A stretch of 64,000 nucleotides of DNA from assembly GCA_004298065.1 (NCBI GenBank), contig SCRL01000089.1:1-64000 (forward strand), given 5' to 3'. Shown here piece after piece: positions 24,974-32,755 of the stretch. The stretch comes from Gammaproteobacteria bacterium (GTDB taxonomy: Bacteria; Pseudomonadota; Gammaproteobacteria; Acidiferrobacterales; Sulfurifustaceae). The first letter of the stretch is position 1; the number at the start of each line of letters is the position of its first letter. The notes under the pieces were generated by a model. It did no database searches. It had not been told where the DNA came from and saw only the letters and a program-made list of their open reading frames with translations. Both the position numbers and the translations under genes were made by a program.

Positions 24974-25644
24974 CTGCCGGGAATGACATCCCCGTGTGGC
25001 TGCGCGCGTTTCCGGCGCTGGCGGCCGTGGACGATCCCGCGTGGCGGCGCAGCGCACGCGCTGCGCAGGTCGTGCGCCTGCCGCCCGGTACCGTGACCTT
25101 CCGCCAGGGCGACGCCTGCCAAAACTACGTCATGGTCGTGAGCGGTTCGATCCGGGTGCAGAAAAACACCGACACCGGGCGCGAGATCGTGCTCTACCGC
25201 GTCGAGCCGGGCGATACCTGCGTGCTCACGACCTCGTGTCTGTTCTCCGGCACGCGTTACCCGGCCGAGGGCGTCACCGAGAGCGAGGTGACGGCGGCGG
25301 TGCTGCCGCTCAGGGAGTTCCACGAAACCGTCTCGTCGAGCGAGGGGTTCCGTCGCTTCGTCTTCGCCTCGTTTGGAAGCCGCATGGCCGAGCTGATGCT
25401 GCTCGTCGAGGCCATCGCCTTCGGGCGCCTGGATGTGCGCCTGGCCGAACGACTGCTCGCGCTCGCCGATGGCAATGGGCACATTGCCACCACGCACCAG
25501 CAGCTTGCGGCCGAGCTCGGCTCCGCGCGCGAGGTAGTGAGCCGTCTCCTCAAGGAGTTCGAACGCCACGGTTGGCTCGTGCTGGCGCGTGGGCAGGTCG
25601 AGTTGAAGGACCGCCCTGCGCTCACGCGGCTCGCGGCGGTGTGA
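24970..25644 (+). CDS. Crp/Fnr family transcriptional regulator
   Basis: 224 residues. A cyclic-nucleotide-binding-type beta roll (about 25-130; GTVTFRQGDACQNYVMVVSGSIRVQKNTDTGREIVLYRVEPGDTC in pieces) precedes a winged helix-turn-helix (about 160-215; TTHQQLAAELGSAREVVSRLLKEFERHGWL). It lacks the N-terminal cysteine cluster of FNR, so an oxygen-labile Fe-S centre is unlikely; two cysteines are in the roll (GDTCVLTTSC). ATG overlaps the RelA/SpoT stop (ATGA). The small DUF2892 protein follows after 97 bases and may be a target. Confidence 0.9.
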   Translation: MTAGNDIPVWLRAFPALAAVDDPAWRRSARAAQVVRLPPGTVTFRQGDACQNYVMVVSGSIRVQKNTDTGREIVLYRVEPGDTCVLTTSCLFSGTRYPAEGVTESEVTAAVLPLREFHETVSSSEGFRRFVFASFGSRMAELMLLVEAIAFGRLDVRLAERLLALADGNGHIATTHQQLAAELGSAREVVSRLLKEFERHGWLVLARGQVELKDRPALTRLAAV

Positions 25645-25741
25645 GTTTGTCACAGACACCGTGTCAGCCCGGGGTTAAGGTATGCAATAAGTCGGGGGAG
25701 ACCCCGGTTTATCACCCTCAATCGAGATCCTGGAGACACGT

Positions 25742-25930
25742 ATGACCAAGAATGTCGGTGGTATAGATCGTGGGCTGCGCATCGCGGCGGGCCTAGTGCT
25801 GCTGAGCCTCGTGTTTGTCGGCCCCCAGACACCGTGGGGCTGGATCGGTCTGGTGCCGTTGTTCACCGGTTTCATCGGCTGGTGCCCGGCCTACCTGCCG
25901 TTCGGCATCAAGACCTGCAAGACAAGCTGA
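25742..25930 (+). CDS. DUF2892 (YgaP-like) small inner-membrane protein
   Basis: 62 residues. MTKNVGGIDRGLRIAAGLVLL is the usual DUF2892 start, followed by two membrane spans (about 14-28 and 33-50) and C-terminal cysteines in GWCPAYLPFGIKTC. The same domain forms the membrane anchor of the YgaP rhodanese. It is often found beside Crp/Fnr-type regulators of sulfide or redox stress, as here. Function is unproven. A terminator follows. Confidence 0.88.
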   Translation: MTKNVGGIDRGLRIAAGLVLLSLVFVGPQTPWGWIGLVPLFTGFIGWCPAYLPFGIKTCKTS

Positions 25931-25948
25931 GTATTGCAGGGGCGAAAA

Positions 25949-25982
25949 AAGAGGGGGCGGCGAATGCCGCCCCCTCTTTTTT
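25949..25982 (+). terminator. Rho-independent terminator after DUF2892 gene
   Basis: A 12-bp stem (AGAGGGGGCGGC with GCCGCCCCCTCT) around a GAAT loop is followed by seven T. It ends the RelA/SpoT-Crp-DUF2892 run. Confidence 0.92.
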
Positions 25983-26045
25983 TGAGGGGCGCGGATTAAT
26001 GCGCCTGCGGGCGGCGTCTCTTATGGAAACTACCGAGCATCCGCC

Positions 26046-26873
26046 TTGCACCCCGACATTCGCCCGTCCTCCCGCCGTTTCATCGCCGCGTTGCCGGCGT
26101 TGTTGCTGGCGTTTGCAGTCGAGGCAGGCGGCCCGGCCTTCGACCTTGCGCGACTGGACGAGCCAGCCGATTCGGAGGCGATGACGCGCGAAGTGGCGCG
26201 CCTGGACGGCGAGCTTCGCAAAAAGCCCAAATCGGCTGCGTTGTACGCGCAACGCGGCGCGGCCTGGTTCAAGTTGCGTGATTTCGAAAAGGCCGTCGAT
26301 GATTTCACGGCGGCATTGAAGCTCGACGACAAGCTGGACGAGGCGTATTTCGGCCGCGGCATGGCCCTCGGGCGCAACGGCCAGGTCGACGAGGCCGTCA
26401 CGGACCTCGGCGTCTATATCCATCGCCACCCGGATAGCTCGCTCGCCTACACCAAGCGCGGTATCCGCTCTCTGTGGGGCGGCAATCTCGACCGCGCCGA
26501 GAAGGATTTTACCCGCGCCATTGCCCTCGATCCGCGCAACGCCGAGGCGCACGACGACCTCGGCGTGATTCATGCCCAGCGCGGCGACTACGAAAAGGCG
26601 TTGCATCACTTCCAAACGACGGTGCGCGTCGATCCGTCCTACCAGAAGGGCTACCACAATCTGGCGATGGTCTACTACATCACCGGGCGCAACGACCAGG
26701 CACTGGTAGCGGTCGACCGGGCGCTCAAACTGATTCCCGAGGCGCGCGACTCGCTGCTGCTCAAATGCTCGGTGCTCGATGCGCTCGGGCGTTCCGCCGA
26801 GGCAAAGGTGTTGCGCGAGGAAGCGGAGTTCCTGCCCGCGGGTGAGCGCTCGGCGCGCATGCCGATACAGTGA
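26046..26873 (+). CDS. Exported TPR-repeat protein
   Basis: 275 residues from a TTG; an ATG at 26023 is out of frame, so the start is uncertain. A signal-like segment (RRFIAALPALLLAFAVEAGG) is followed by about five or six TPR units (AALYAQRGAAWFKLRDFEKAVDDFTAALKLDD in pieces, AHDDLGVIHAQRGDYEKALHHF, GYHNLAMVYYITGRNDQAL). TPRs mediate protein binding; no catalytic domain is present. The next gene begins 26 bases downstream, so the two may be co-transcribed. Confidence 0.8.
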   Translation: MHPDIRPSSRRFIAALPALLLAFAVEAGGPAFDLARLDEPADSEAMTREVARLDGELRKKPKSAALYAQRGAAWFKLRDFEKAVDDFTAALKLDDKLDEAYFGRGMALGRNGQVDEAVTDLGVYIHRHPDSSLAYTKRGIRSLWGGNLDRAEKDFTRAIALDPRNAEAHDDLGVIHAQRGDYEKALHHFQTTVRVDPSYQKGYHNLAMVYYITGRNDQALVAVDRALKLIPEARDSLLLKCSVLDALGRSAEAKVLREEAEFLPAGERSARMPIQ

Positions 26874-26899
26874 ACCAACCCTGTCCGGGGGAGACCACA

Positions 26900-27541
26900 A
26901 TGCATGAAAAAATGATCGCCTTTGTCGTCGTATTGCTCGTCAGCGTGGCAGCCGTGGCGAAGGAAGACAACACCAGCGTGCAGGTGAACGAGGACGATGT
27001 GCGCCGGTGGAATACCTTTGCTGACGATCTCTACCGCCTGCACCGACAGCAGCTCAGCGGACGAAAAGTGCGCGAGACCGAGCAGATGGGCGGCTATGCC
27101 GGTCTGCCCGAGTTTTACCGCGAGGTGAGCTATTTCGACGTCGACACCGGCCGGTTGTTGAGCCGCATCCAGTGGGAGAGGGCGCAGGCCGAACGCATCC
27201 ACTCGATCGAGGTGTACGTCTACGGCAACGACGGCCGGCTGGCGCGGGATTATCTCGCCTGGTATCTGCCCGACGCGCGCAACGCGCCGCGCCAGACCGC
27301 GGTCAATCTGCATCACTACGCGGGTGACCTGCATGGTTGGCGCCAGTTCGACGCCTCGGGAAACCGCATCTACGAGAAATGCTCCCGGACGCCGGACGAA
27401 AAGCCGCTGTTCGATCTGTCGGGCGAAGACCGCATCGCGCATGCTGAGGACAACCCGCGCAGCATCGTCCACAGCGGGGAATACCGGCGTTGCTTCGGCA
27501 ATTTGCCCAAGACTGCTGGGATCTTCCTCCGACCCCATTAA
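26900..27541 (+). CDS. Exported protein of unknown function
   Basis: 213 residues, not recognised. Signal peptide to about VAK (residue 21). The body is rich in Tyr, Trp and Arg, with segments EVYVYGNDGRLARDYLAWYLPD and HYAGDLHGWRQFDASGNRIYE that read like YD-type beta hairpins. Cys pair near the end (EKCSRTP, RRCFGN). GGGGGA precedes the ATG at 26900, favoured over an in-frame 26870 start overlapping the TPR gene. It probably shares a transcript with the TPR protein. Confidence 0.75.
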   Translation: MHEKMIAFVVVLLVSVAAVAKEDNTSVQVNEDDVRRWNTFADDLYRLHRQQLSGRKVRETEQMGGYAGLPEFYREVSYFDVDTGRLLSRIQWERAQAERIHSIEVYVYGNDGRLARDYLAWYLPDARNAPRQTAVNLHHYAGDLHGWRQFDASGNRIYEKCSRTPDEKPLFDLSGEDRIAHAEDNPRSIVHSGEYRRCFGNLPKTAGIFLRPH

Positions 27542-27702
27542 CGCCTATTTCGCTGGTTGCAACATCGCGGCCCGCCGGCGGTACCGTTTCGCGCCTATAC
27601 TTTGGAAAAATCACACGCAGCGTGCAGGGAAGCGTCGGTCGGCACCGGTACACTTCCCTGTTCGCCCGACGACGCGCCGTCACGCCGTGTCGGGGGCGCG
27701 TG

Positions 27703-28572
27703 ATGTCGGAAACAATAAAGTACACGCTCTGGGGAGTGGCCTTTGGGCTCGGCTTCCCCATCGGCTCGATGCTGTTGTTGCATTTCACCGAACACCTGCC
27801 GCATCCGTCGGGATTATCCGGCTGGGTCGCCTGCATCGCGCAGGCGCATGCGGAAAACATCCTGCTGTACGTCGTCGATTCCGCGCCGATCTGGCTTGGG
27901 TTGTTCGCGTATCTTGCAGGTAAGCGCCAGGACCAGAACCGCCGCCTCGCCAGCGGGCTTGAGCGCGAGGTGCTGGCCAAGACCCACTCCCTGCGCCAGG
28001 CGTTGGCCGAAGCGCAGCAGGCCAACGAGACCATCGTCTATCTCGCCGAGCACGACGCCCTCACCGGCCTGCTCAATCGGCCGCGCTTCGAGCGCGAATT
28101 GACGCGCTGGCTCGACCACGTACAACGTTACCGACGCCCGGCGGCGTTGATGTTCGTCGATCTCGACTACTTCAAGCGCGTGAACGACACCCAAGGCCAC
28201 GAGGCCGGCGACCATTATTTGATCGAGTTCGCGGCGATGCTGCGCAGCACATTCCGGACCACCGATCAGATCGGCCGGCTCGGCGGCGACGAATTCGTCG
28301 TGCTCATGCCGGACAGCGACCGCGAGCAGGCGATTGCGGCGGCGGAGAAGCTGTTGCGCACGCTGAAGGAAGCGACGATCGAAATCCACGGCGTGCGCCA
28401 CGCAGTGAGCGTGAGCATCGGCTTGGCGCTGGCGCCGGAACATTCCACGCGCGCGGACGAGCTGATCCGTTGCGCCGACGCGGCGATGTACGAGGCCAAG
28501 CAGGCTGGGCGTGCAGGCTGGCGCATGTGCACCCAAGCGCAGGCGCGCAGGGACCAGCTGCCGCGGCGTTAG
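27703..28572 (+). CDS. Membrane-anchored diguanylate cyclase (GGDEF)
   Basis: 289 residues. Two membrane spans (about 10-28 and 52-72), a coiled linker (RRLASGLEREVLAKTHSLRQAL) and a GGDEF domain (about 112-285). The active site GGDEF is intact at 194-198, and the inhibitory I-site RxxD (RTTD, 185-188) lies at the canonical spacing. It should make c-di-GMP from two GTP with product inhibition. Start ATG 27703 has GGGGG upstream; the open frame before it runs back into the previous gene. It converges with the DUF2788 gene, sharing four bases. Confidence 0.92.
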   Translation: MSETIKYTLWGVAFGLGFPIGSMLLLHFTEHLPHPSGLSGWVACIAQAHAENILLYVVDSAPIWLGLFAYLAGKRQDQNRRLASGLEREVLAKTHSLRQALAEAQQANETIVYLAEHDALTGLLNRPRFERELTRWLDHVQRYRRPAALMFVDLDYFKRVNDTQGHEAGDHYLIEFAAMLRSTFRTTDQIGRLGGDEFVVLMPDSDREQAIAAAEKLLRTLKEATIEIHGVRHAVSVSIGLALAPEHSTRADELIRCADAAMYEAKQAGRAGWRMCTQAQARRDQLPRR

Positions 28573-28769
28573 TGTTCGAGAATCGAGACCAGGATGTTCT
28601 TGGCGAGGAAGCCGACGAAACCGAGGCCGAGGGAGAGGAACAGCACGAAGTAGCCGAACTTGCCAGCCTTCGATTCCTTGCCCATCTTCCAGATGATGAG
28701 CAGCATCCAGCCGATCAGCCCACTGATGCCGATGGTGAGCGACCAGGATTCGAACTCTTCGATACTCAT
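28569..28769 (-). CDS. DUF2788 family small membrane protein
   Basis: 66 residues with two membrane spans (about 10-28 and 42-62). The N-terminus MSIEEFESWSLTI and the loop WKMGKESKAGKFGYFVLF are characteristic of DUF2788, a small conserved gammaproteobacterial protein without known function. Its end overlaps the end of the convergent diguanylate cyclase gene by four bases. Confidence 0.85.
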   Translation of the reverse strand: MSIEEFESWSLTIGISGLIGWMLLIIWKMGKESKAGKFGYFVLFLSLGLGFVGFLAKNILVSILEH

Positions 28770-28843
28770 TTATGATGCGCCCGGGAGCTGTTTCAGCGGC
28801 GCGCATCATACGCAGCGGGGCGGGGCGGTGCAAATGACCTGAA

Positions 28844-29206
28844 TCAAAACTCCGTTTTTGCCTCGTCCGTCAGCAGGGCAATCGTCGTCTCGGTGGTTTT
28901 CTTGTCGATATCCAGCCGCACCACGCAGTATTCGTTCAATTCACTAACCGGTGTAGGGTCATCGGCGCAGGCGCACCCGCCAATGATGCTGTTGTAAAAA
29001 ATGCCGGCTCTGGCGTGTATGAAGTTTTCATCTTCGGTTGTATCGAGGACCATGACGCTGAATTTGTCACCGAGAGCGTAGTTGCCTGCCGATAACCACT
29101 GTTGTAACGGCAGCTGATCTGGGTTCAGCAGTTCAATTTCTTGCTTGAGAACCTCTCTGAATCCAGAGGTACCCCAAGCGTTCAAGGATTTGATGAACCG
29201 AATCAT
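28844..29206 (-). CDS. Hypothetical protein
   Basis: 120 residues, not recognised. No signal peptide or membrane span. It is acidic, with a helical N-terminus (FREVLKQEIELL) and a beta-rich remainder (FSVMVLDTTEDENF, AGIFYNSIIGGCACADD). Its base composition is lower in GC than the flanks. It lies just downstream of the DUF5615/DUF433 pair on the same strand and may belong to the same insert. Confidence 0.65.
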   Translation of the reverse strand: MIRFIKSLNAWGTSGFREVLKQEIELLNPDQLPLQQWLSAGNYALGDKFSVMVLDTTEDENFIHARAGIFYNSIIGGCACADDPTPVSELNEYCVVRLDIDKKTTETTIALLTDEAKTEF

Positions 29207-29230
29207 GGATGTTTCCCGGCATGGTGACTC

Positions 29231-29551
29231 TCACGGGACAGGAATCTCAACATAACTGCCCAGTGCGACAGCATCAACGGCCTTCGCCACACTTTCAACC
29301 ACGCGCTCGATGCGCGGCCAACTGGTCGTGGCTAACACGATGATCGCGATTTTGCGACCCGCGAGGTTCTGCTGATATCGGAGATTCTGGTCCGTCGTGA
29401 CCAGAACGGAAAAGCCATCCTCTTCGGCCTTTTGCAGCAGATCGCCGTTTTTCAGTTTGCTCCAGCCAAGCTCAAAAGTTGTGGCGACCTGATGGCCGGA
29501 GAGGTATTTACGAAGAGGAACCGGAACGCCCTGGTCGAGAAGAACGCGCAC
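29231..29551 (-). CDS. DUF5615 PIN-like toxin candidate
   Basis: 106 residues from GTG, directly after the antitoxin stop. The PIN-like fold is shown by MRVLLDQGVPVPLRKYLSGHQV (first acidic residue Asp6) and by FSVLVTTDQNLRYQQNLAGR, which carries the second acidic cluster. Members of DUF5615 pair with DUF433 proteins as toxin-antitoxin modules and are likely ribonucleases; activity is inferred. The paired gene order (antitoxin first) agrees. Confidence 0.82.
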   Translation of the reverse strand: MRVLLDQGVPVPLRKYLSGHQVATTFELGWSKLKNGDLLQKAEEDGFSVLVTTDQNLRYQQNLAGRKIAIIVLATTSWPRIERVVESVAKAVDAVALGSYVEIPVP

Positions 29552-29770
29552 TCAGGCCGCTTCGAGCGAGCGGGCCGCGTGTTCGAGTACTGCACGGACT
29601 TGATCGAGCGTGACGCCCGGAAACCAAGCGATGAAGTCCGCGACCTGGGCCCCGTCTTCGAGATTCTGGAACAGGGCGGTAACGGGAACACGCGTGCCGC
29701 GAAAGACCCAAGCGCCACTCACACGCTCGGGATCGCGTTCTACGGCAGGGCAGGAAGACCAGTCAATCAT
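29552..29770 (-). CDS. DUF433 antitoxin candidate
   Basis: 72 residues. The DUF433 core is plain: VSGAWVFRGTRVPVTALFQNLEDG, then DFIAWFPGVTLDQVRAVLEHA, a small helix-turn-helix-like fold. DUF433 proteins are the usual partners of DUF5615 PIN-like toxins, probably binding both the toxin and the operator. Its TGA is immediately followed by the GTG start of the toxin. The gap 29771-29907 upstream holds no gene. Confidence 0.85.
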   Translation of the reverse strand: MIDWSSCPAVERDPERVSGAWVFRGTRVPVTALFQNLEDGAQVADFIAWFPGVTLDQVRAVLEHAARSLEAA

Positions 29771-29907
29771 GCGGTAATTGTAGACCCGGCATGGAGGCGG
29801 TTCAATTGAACCTAAGAAAGACTCCCGGCCTCTTTATTCCCCGCATTAACCGATGTGCAAAAAAAGAGCGAAACGACATTTCTTGTGCGCCTGGACTGAA
29901 CGCGTAG

Positions 29908-30372
29908 TTAAAGAACAATTTTCTTATCCATGATTGTGACCGGGTATCCATGGTATGCGGTTCTTTCGTTAAGATGCCATTCTAATCTCGAATAGAAACC
30001 CTCGGACTCCGGTGTATACAAGTACAGCTTTTCTACTTGAAGTTCGCGAGCCTTTTTCTCGATAGCCGAAACAAGCGCAGTACCAATACCCTTTCGCCGC
30101 CATGCTACCGCCACGTAGAGGCCCGCAAGCCAAGGCGTTAAATCGAGACGTGTGTCCATATCGTGAACTTTGAGACACACGGTTCCGAGCAGTTCGTCAC
30201 CTTCAAAAGCTACTAATGCGACGGGAATCTTCGTTATATTTGTTCTTTCACCAATAAGTCGTTCTACATCTTCCAGCGTCCGGTCTGGATGCAGATATGC
30301 CCATTCTTGATAGAACCACTGCGCAAGGGTTGGAATGACGTCTCTACGGTCGGCTAGGTAAGCGATGTCCAT
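29908..30372 (-). CDS. GNAT family N-acetyltransferase
   Basis: 154 residues. The GNAT fold is indicated by the strand KIPVALVAFEGDELLGTVCL and motif A, LYVAVAWRRKGIGTALVSAIEKKA (about 87-110), where RRKGIG binds the acetyl-CoA pyrophosphate. The C-terminal strand LYLYTPESEGFYSRLEWH is typical. The substrate is unknown. GC content is clearly lower than in neighbours, so horizontal transfer is likely. It begins 18 bases after the histidine phosphatase stop. Confidence 0.9.
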   Translation of the reverse strand: MDIAYLADRRDVIPTLAQWFYQEWAYLHPDRTLEDVERLIGERTNITKIPVALVAFEGDELLGTVCLKVHDMDTRLDLTPWLAGLYVAVAWRRKGIGTALVSAIEKKARELQVEKLYLYTPESEGFYSRLEWHLNERTAYHGYPVTIMDKKIVL

Positions 30373-30390
30373 ATCATCTCTGCGAGTAAG

Positions 30391-30954
30391 TTAATCGCGA
30401 TGCACGGTTAGCCGACCAAGGACGTCGAATTGGTCTGCGCCCTTGGGTATGAGCACGAACATCCCGCCGGTTTCGACGGTCTCGAAGGCAAGGGCGATGA
30501 TGTTGGGTTCGTGCGTGACCAGCACCAGATTTCCCTTCCCCCTATATTCCCCGATCAGCTTCATCGCCTGTGCGGTTATCTGCTCGGCCTGTGCCGGTGG
30601 CAGCGCTTCGATCAGACGCAGGGCTTCCGATGCCTTGGCCTTTCCAAAAGCGAGCTTGGCCGTGTCCATTGTGCGGCAGTAGGGGCTGGCGAGCACGTCA
30701 CCGATGGCGATGCCGTGCTTGCGGAACAACTCGCCGACTTTCTTCGCTTGCGCACGGCCGGCCGGCGAGAGATTGAATTCCTTGCTGCAATCGTCGGGTG
30801 TGTGGCGCGTGCCATTGCCCTTGCTACGGTCCACTTGTGCGTGGCGCATCAGCACCACCTTGCCGCCCTGTTTGAGCGCGGCCCAAAGTGTTTCGTCGGC
30901 CTTCACCGGAGTCACGGTGGACATAATCAGCAACGCCGCAAGGGCGAGGCGCAT
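30391..30954 (-). CDS. Exported histidine phosphatase family protein
   Basis: 187 residues. Signal peptide to about KADE (residue 20). Histidine phosphatase motifs: VVLMRHAQVD with the phosphorylated His (RHA, about 36-38), SPYCRTMDTAKLAF, and VTHEPNI with the second His. The insert after RHA (SKGNGTRHTPDDC) places it with exported SixA/phosphoglycerate mutase-like phosphatases. The substrate is unknown. Its ATG overlaps the proS stop by one base (TGATG), so it is translationally coupled to proS. Confidence 0.88.
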   Translation of the reverse strand: MRLALAALLIMSTVTPVKADETLWAALKQGGKVVLMRHAQVDRSKGNGTRHTPDDCSKEFNLSPAGRAQAKKVGELFRKHGIAIGDVLASPYCRTMDTAKLAFGKAKASEALRLIEALPPAQAEQITAQAMKLIGEYRGKGNLVLVTHEPNIIALAFETVETGGMFVLIPKGADQFDVLGRLTVHRD

Positions 30955-32675
30955 CAGAGTTTGACCATGCCCTGTAGCTGTGTGACGACCTCGGCGAGCG
31001 GGATGTCGCGCGGCGCCTTGTCGCGCCGGCCTTTGTATTCGGCCATGCCTTTCGCCAGACCCTTGTCGCCCAGCACCAGGCGGTGCGGGATGCCGACGAG
31101 GTCCATGTCGGCGAACATCACGCCCGGGCGTTCGTCGCGGTCGTCGAGCAGCACGTCGAGGCCGGCGGCGGTGAGATCGGCATAGAGCTTGTCCATGGTT
31201 TCGCGCACGGCGGCGGATTTGTGGTAGCCGATGGGCACGAGCGCGACGTGGAACGGCGCAATCGCGTCCGGCCAGACGATGCCGTTGTCGTCGTGGTTCT
31301 GCTCGATGGCGGCGGCCACGATGCGCGAGACGCCGATGCCGTAGCAGCCCATGGGCATGATGACGCTCTTGCCGGTCTCGTCGAGGCAGGTAGCGTTCAT
31401 CGCCTCGCTGTACTTGGTGCCGAGCTGGAAGATGTGGCCCACCTCGATGCCGCGGCGGATCGTGAGCTTGCCGGCACAGTTGCGCTCGCCGCCGTCGGGG
31501 CAGGGGTCGCCCTCGACGACCTTGCGCAGGTCGGCGGCCATGGGCTCGGGCAGGTCGCGGCCCCAGTTCACATTAATAAGGTGTTTGCCGTTGACATTGG
31601 CGCCGCAGACAAAGTCCGAAAGCCGCGCCGCGGATTCGTCGGCGATGACCGTAATCTTCAAGCCCACCGGGCCGATGGAGCCGGGTTCGCAGCCGGCAGC
31701 GAGCGTTACCTCGCCGGGCGTGAGGAATTCGAGCGGCTTCATCACCTGCGGCAGCTTGGCCGCCTTCACTTCGTTCAGTTCGTGGTCGCCGCGCACCACC
31801 AGCGCCACCGCGCCGCCGGTGCCCTTCACCAGCAGCGTCTTCACCGTCTGCGCCGGGTCGACCTTGAGGAACTTGCTCACTTCCTCGATAGTCTTCGCAT
31901 TCGGCGTGTCCACGGTCTGCATTGACTTGGTCGCGGGGTCGCGCTTGCCCATCGGCGGCAGCGCCGGGGCGAGTTCGACATTGGCGGCGTAGCGGCAGGT
32001 GTTGCACAGGGCGATCGCGTCTTCGCCGGATTCGGCGAGCACGTGGAATTCGTGCGAGGCGCGCCCGCCGATGGCGCCGGTGTCGGCATCGACCGCGCGG
32101 AACTCCAGCCCCACGCGCGCAAAGATGCGCGAGTAGGTGTCGTACATCGTCTGGTAGGTTTCCATGAGCGACGCTTCGTTCGCATGGAACGAGTAGGCGT
32201 CCTTCATCAGGAATTCGCGCGCGCGCATCACGCCGAAACGTGGACGGATTTCATCGCGGAACTTCATCTGGATCTGGTAGAAGTTCGCCGGCAGCTGGCG
32301 ATAGCTCTTGATCTCGCGCCGGATGAGGTCGGTGATGATCTCCTCGTGCGTCGGGCCGAAGCAGAAATCGCGCTGGTGGCGGTCCTTGATGCGCAGCAGC
32401 TCTGGACCGTACTGGTCCCAGCGGCCGGACTCCTGCCACAGCTCCGCCGGCTGCACCGCCGGCATCAGCACCTCCTGGGCGCCGGCGCGGTTCATCTCCT
32501 GGCGCACGATGGACTCGACCTTGCGCAGCGTGCGCAGGCCGAGCGGCAGCCAGTTGTACACGCCGGCCGCGAGCTTGCGGATCATGCCGGCGCGGAGCAT
32601 CAGCTTGTGGCTGATGGTTTCGGCCTCGGCGGGGGTTTCGCGGACGGTGGAGAGCAGGAATTTCGAGGTGCGCAT
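30954..32675 (-). CDS. proS: Prolyl-tRNA synthetase
   Basis: 573 residues, the bacterial type with an editing insert. Class II motif 1 is in [30 protein letters not shown]. Motif 2 is around [26 protein letters not shown] and [18 protein letters not shown]. The INS (YbaK-like) editing domain is about 225-395, and motif 3 has [23 protein letters not shown]-terminal anticodon-binding domain ends the protein. It charges tRNA-Pro; the tRNA-Pro(CGG) of this window is at 60136-60212. The coupled histidine phosphatase follows. Confidence 0.97.
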   Translation of the reverse strand: MRTSKFLLSTVRETPAEAETISHKLMLRAGMIRKLAAGVYNWLPLGLRTLRKVESIVRQEMNRAGAQEVLMPAVQPAELWQESGRWDQYGPELLRIKDRHQRDFCFGPTHEEIITDLIRREIKSYRQLPANFYQIQMKFRDEIRPRFGVMRAREFLMKDAYSFHANEASLMETYQTMYDTYSRIFARVGLEFRAVDADTGAIGGRASHEFHVLAESGEDAIALCNTCRYAANVELAPALPPMGKRDPATKSMQTVDTPNAKTIEEVSKFLKVDPAQTVKTLLVKGTGGAVALVVRGDHELNEVKAAKLPQVMKPLEFLTPGEVTLAAGCEPGSIGPVGLKITVIADESAARLSDFVCGANVNGKHLINVNWGRDLPEPMAADLRKVVEGDPCPDGGERNCAGKLTIRRGIEVGHIFQLGTKYSEAMNATCLDETGKSVIMPMGCYGIGVSRIVAAAIEQNHDDNGIVWPDAIAPFHVALVPIGYHKSAAVRETMDKLYADLTAAGLDVLLDDRDERPGVMFADMDLVGIPHRLVLGDKGLAKGMAEYKGRRDKAPRDIPLAEVVTQLQGMVKL

Positions 32676-32755
32676 GTATTGTTATCTGGCGTGTGGAAAA
32701 ACCGCGCCAGTATACCCGCTCGCGCGCGCGGCCGGCCAGCCGCGCGCCGGCGGAA

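Noticed and set aside
29821-29905. Possible attC site downstream of the GNAT gene
   Set aside because: TTTAAC and GTTAATG ends can be found on the minus strand, but the inner arms do not pair, unlike the sites at 16.7 and 17.3 kb.
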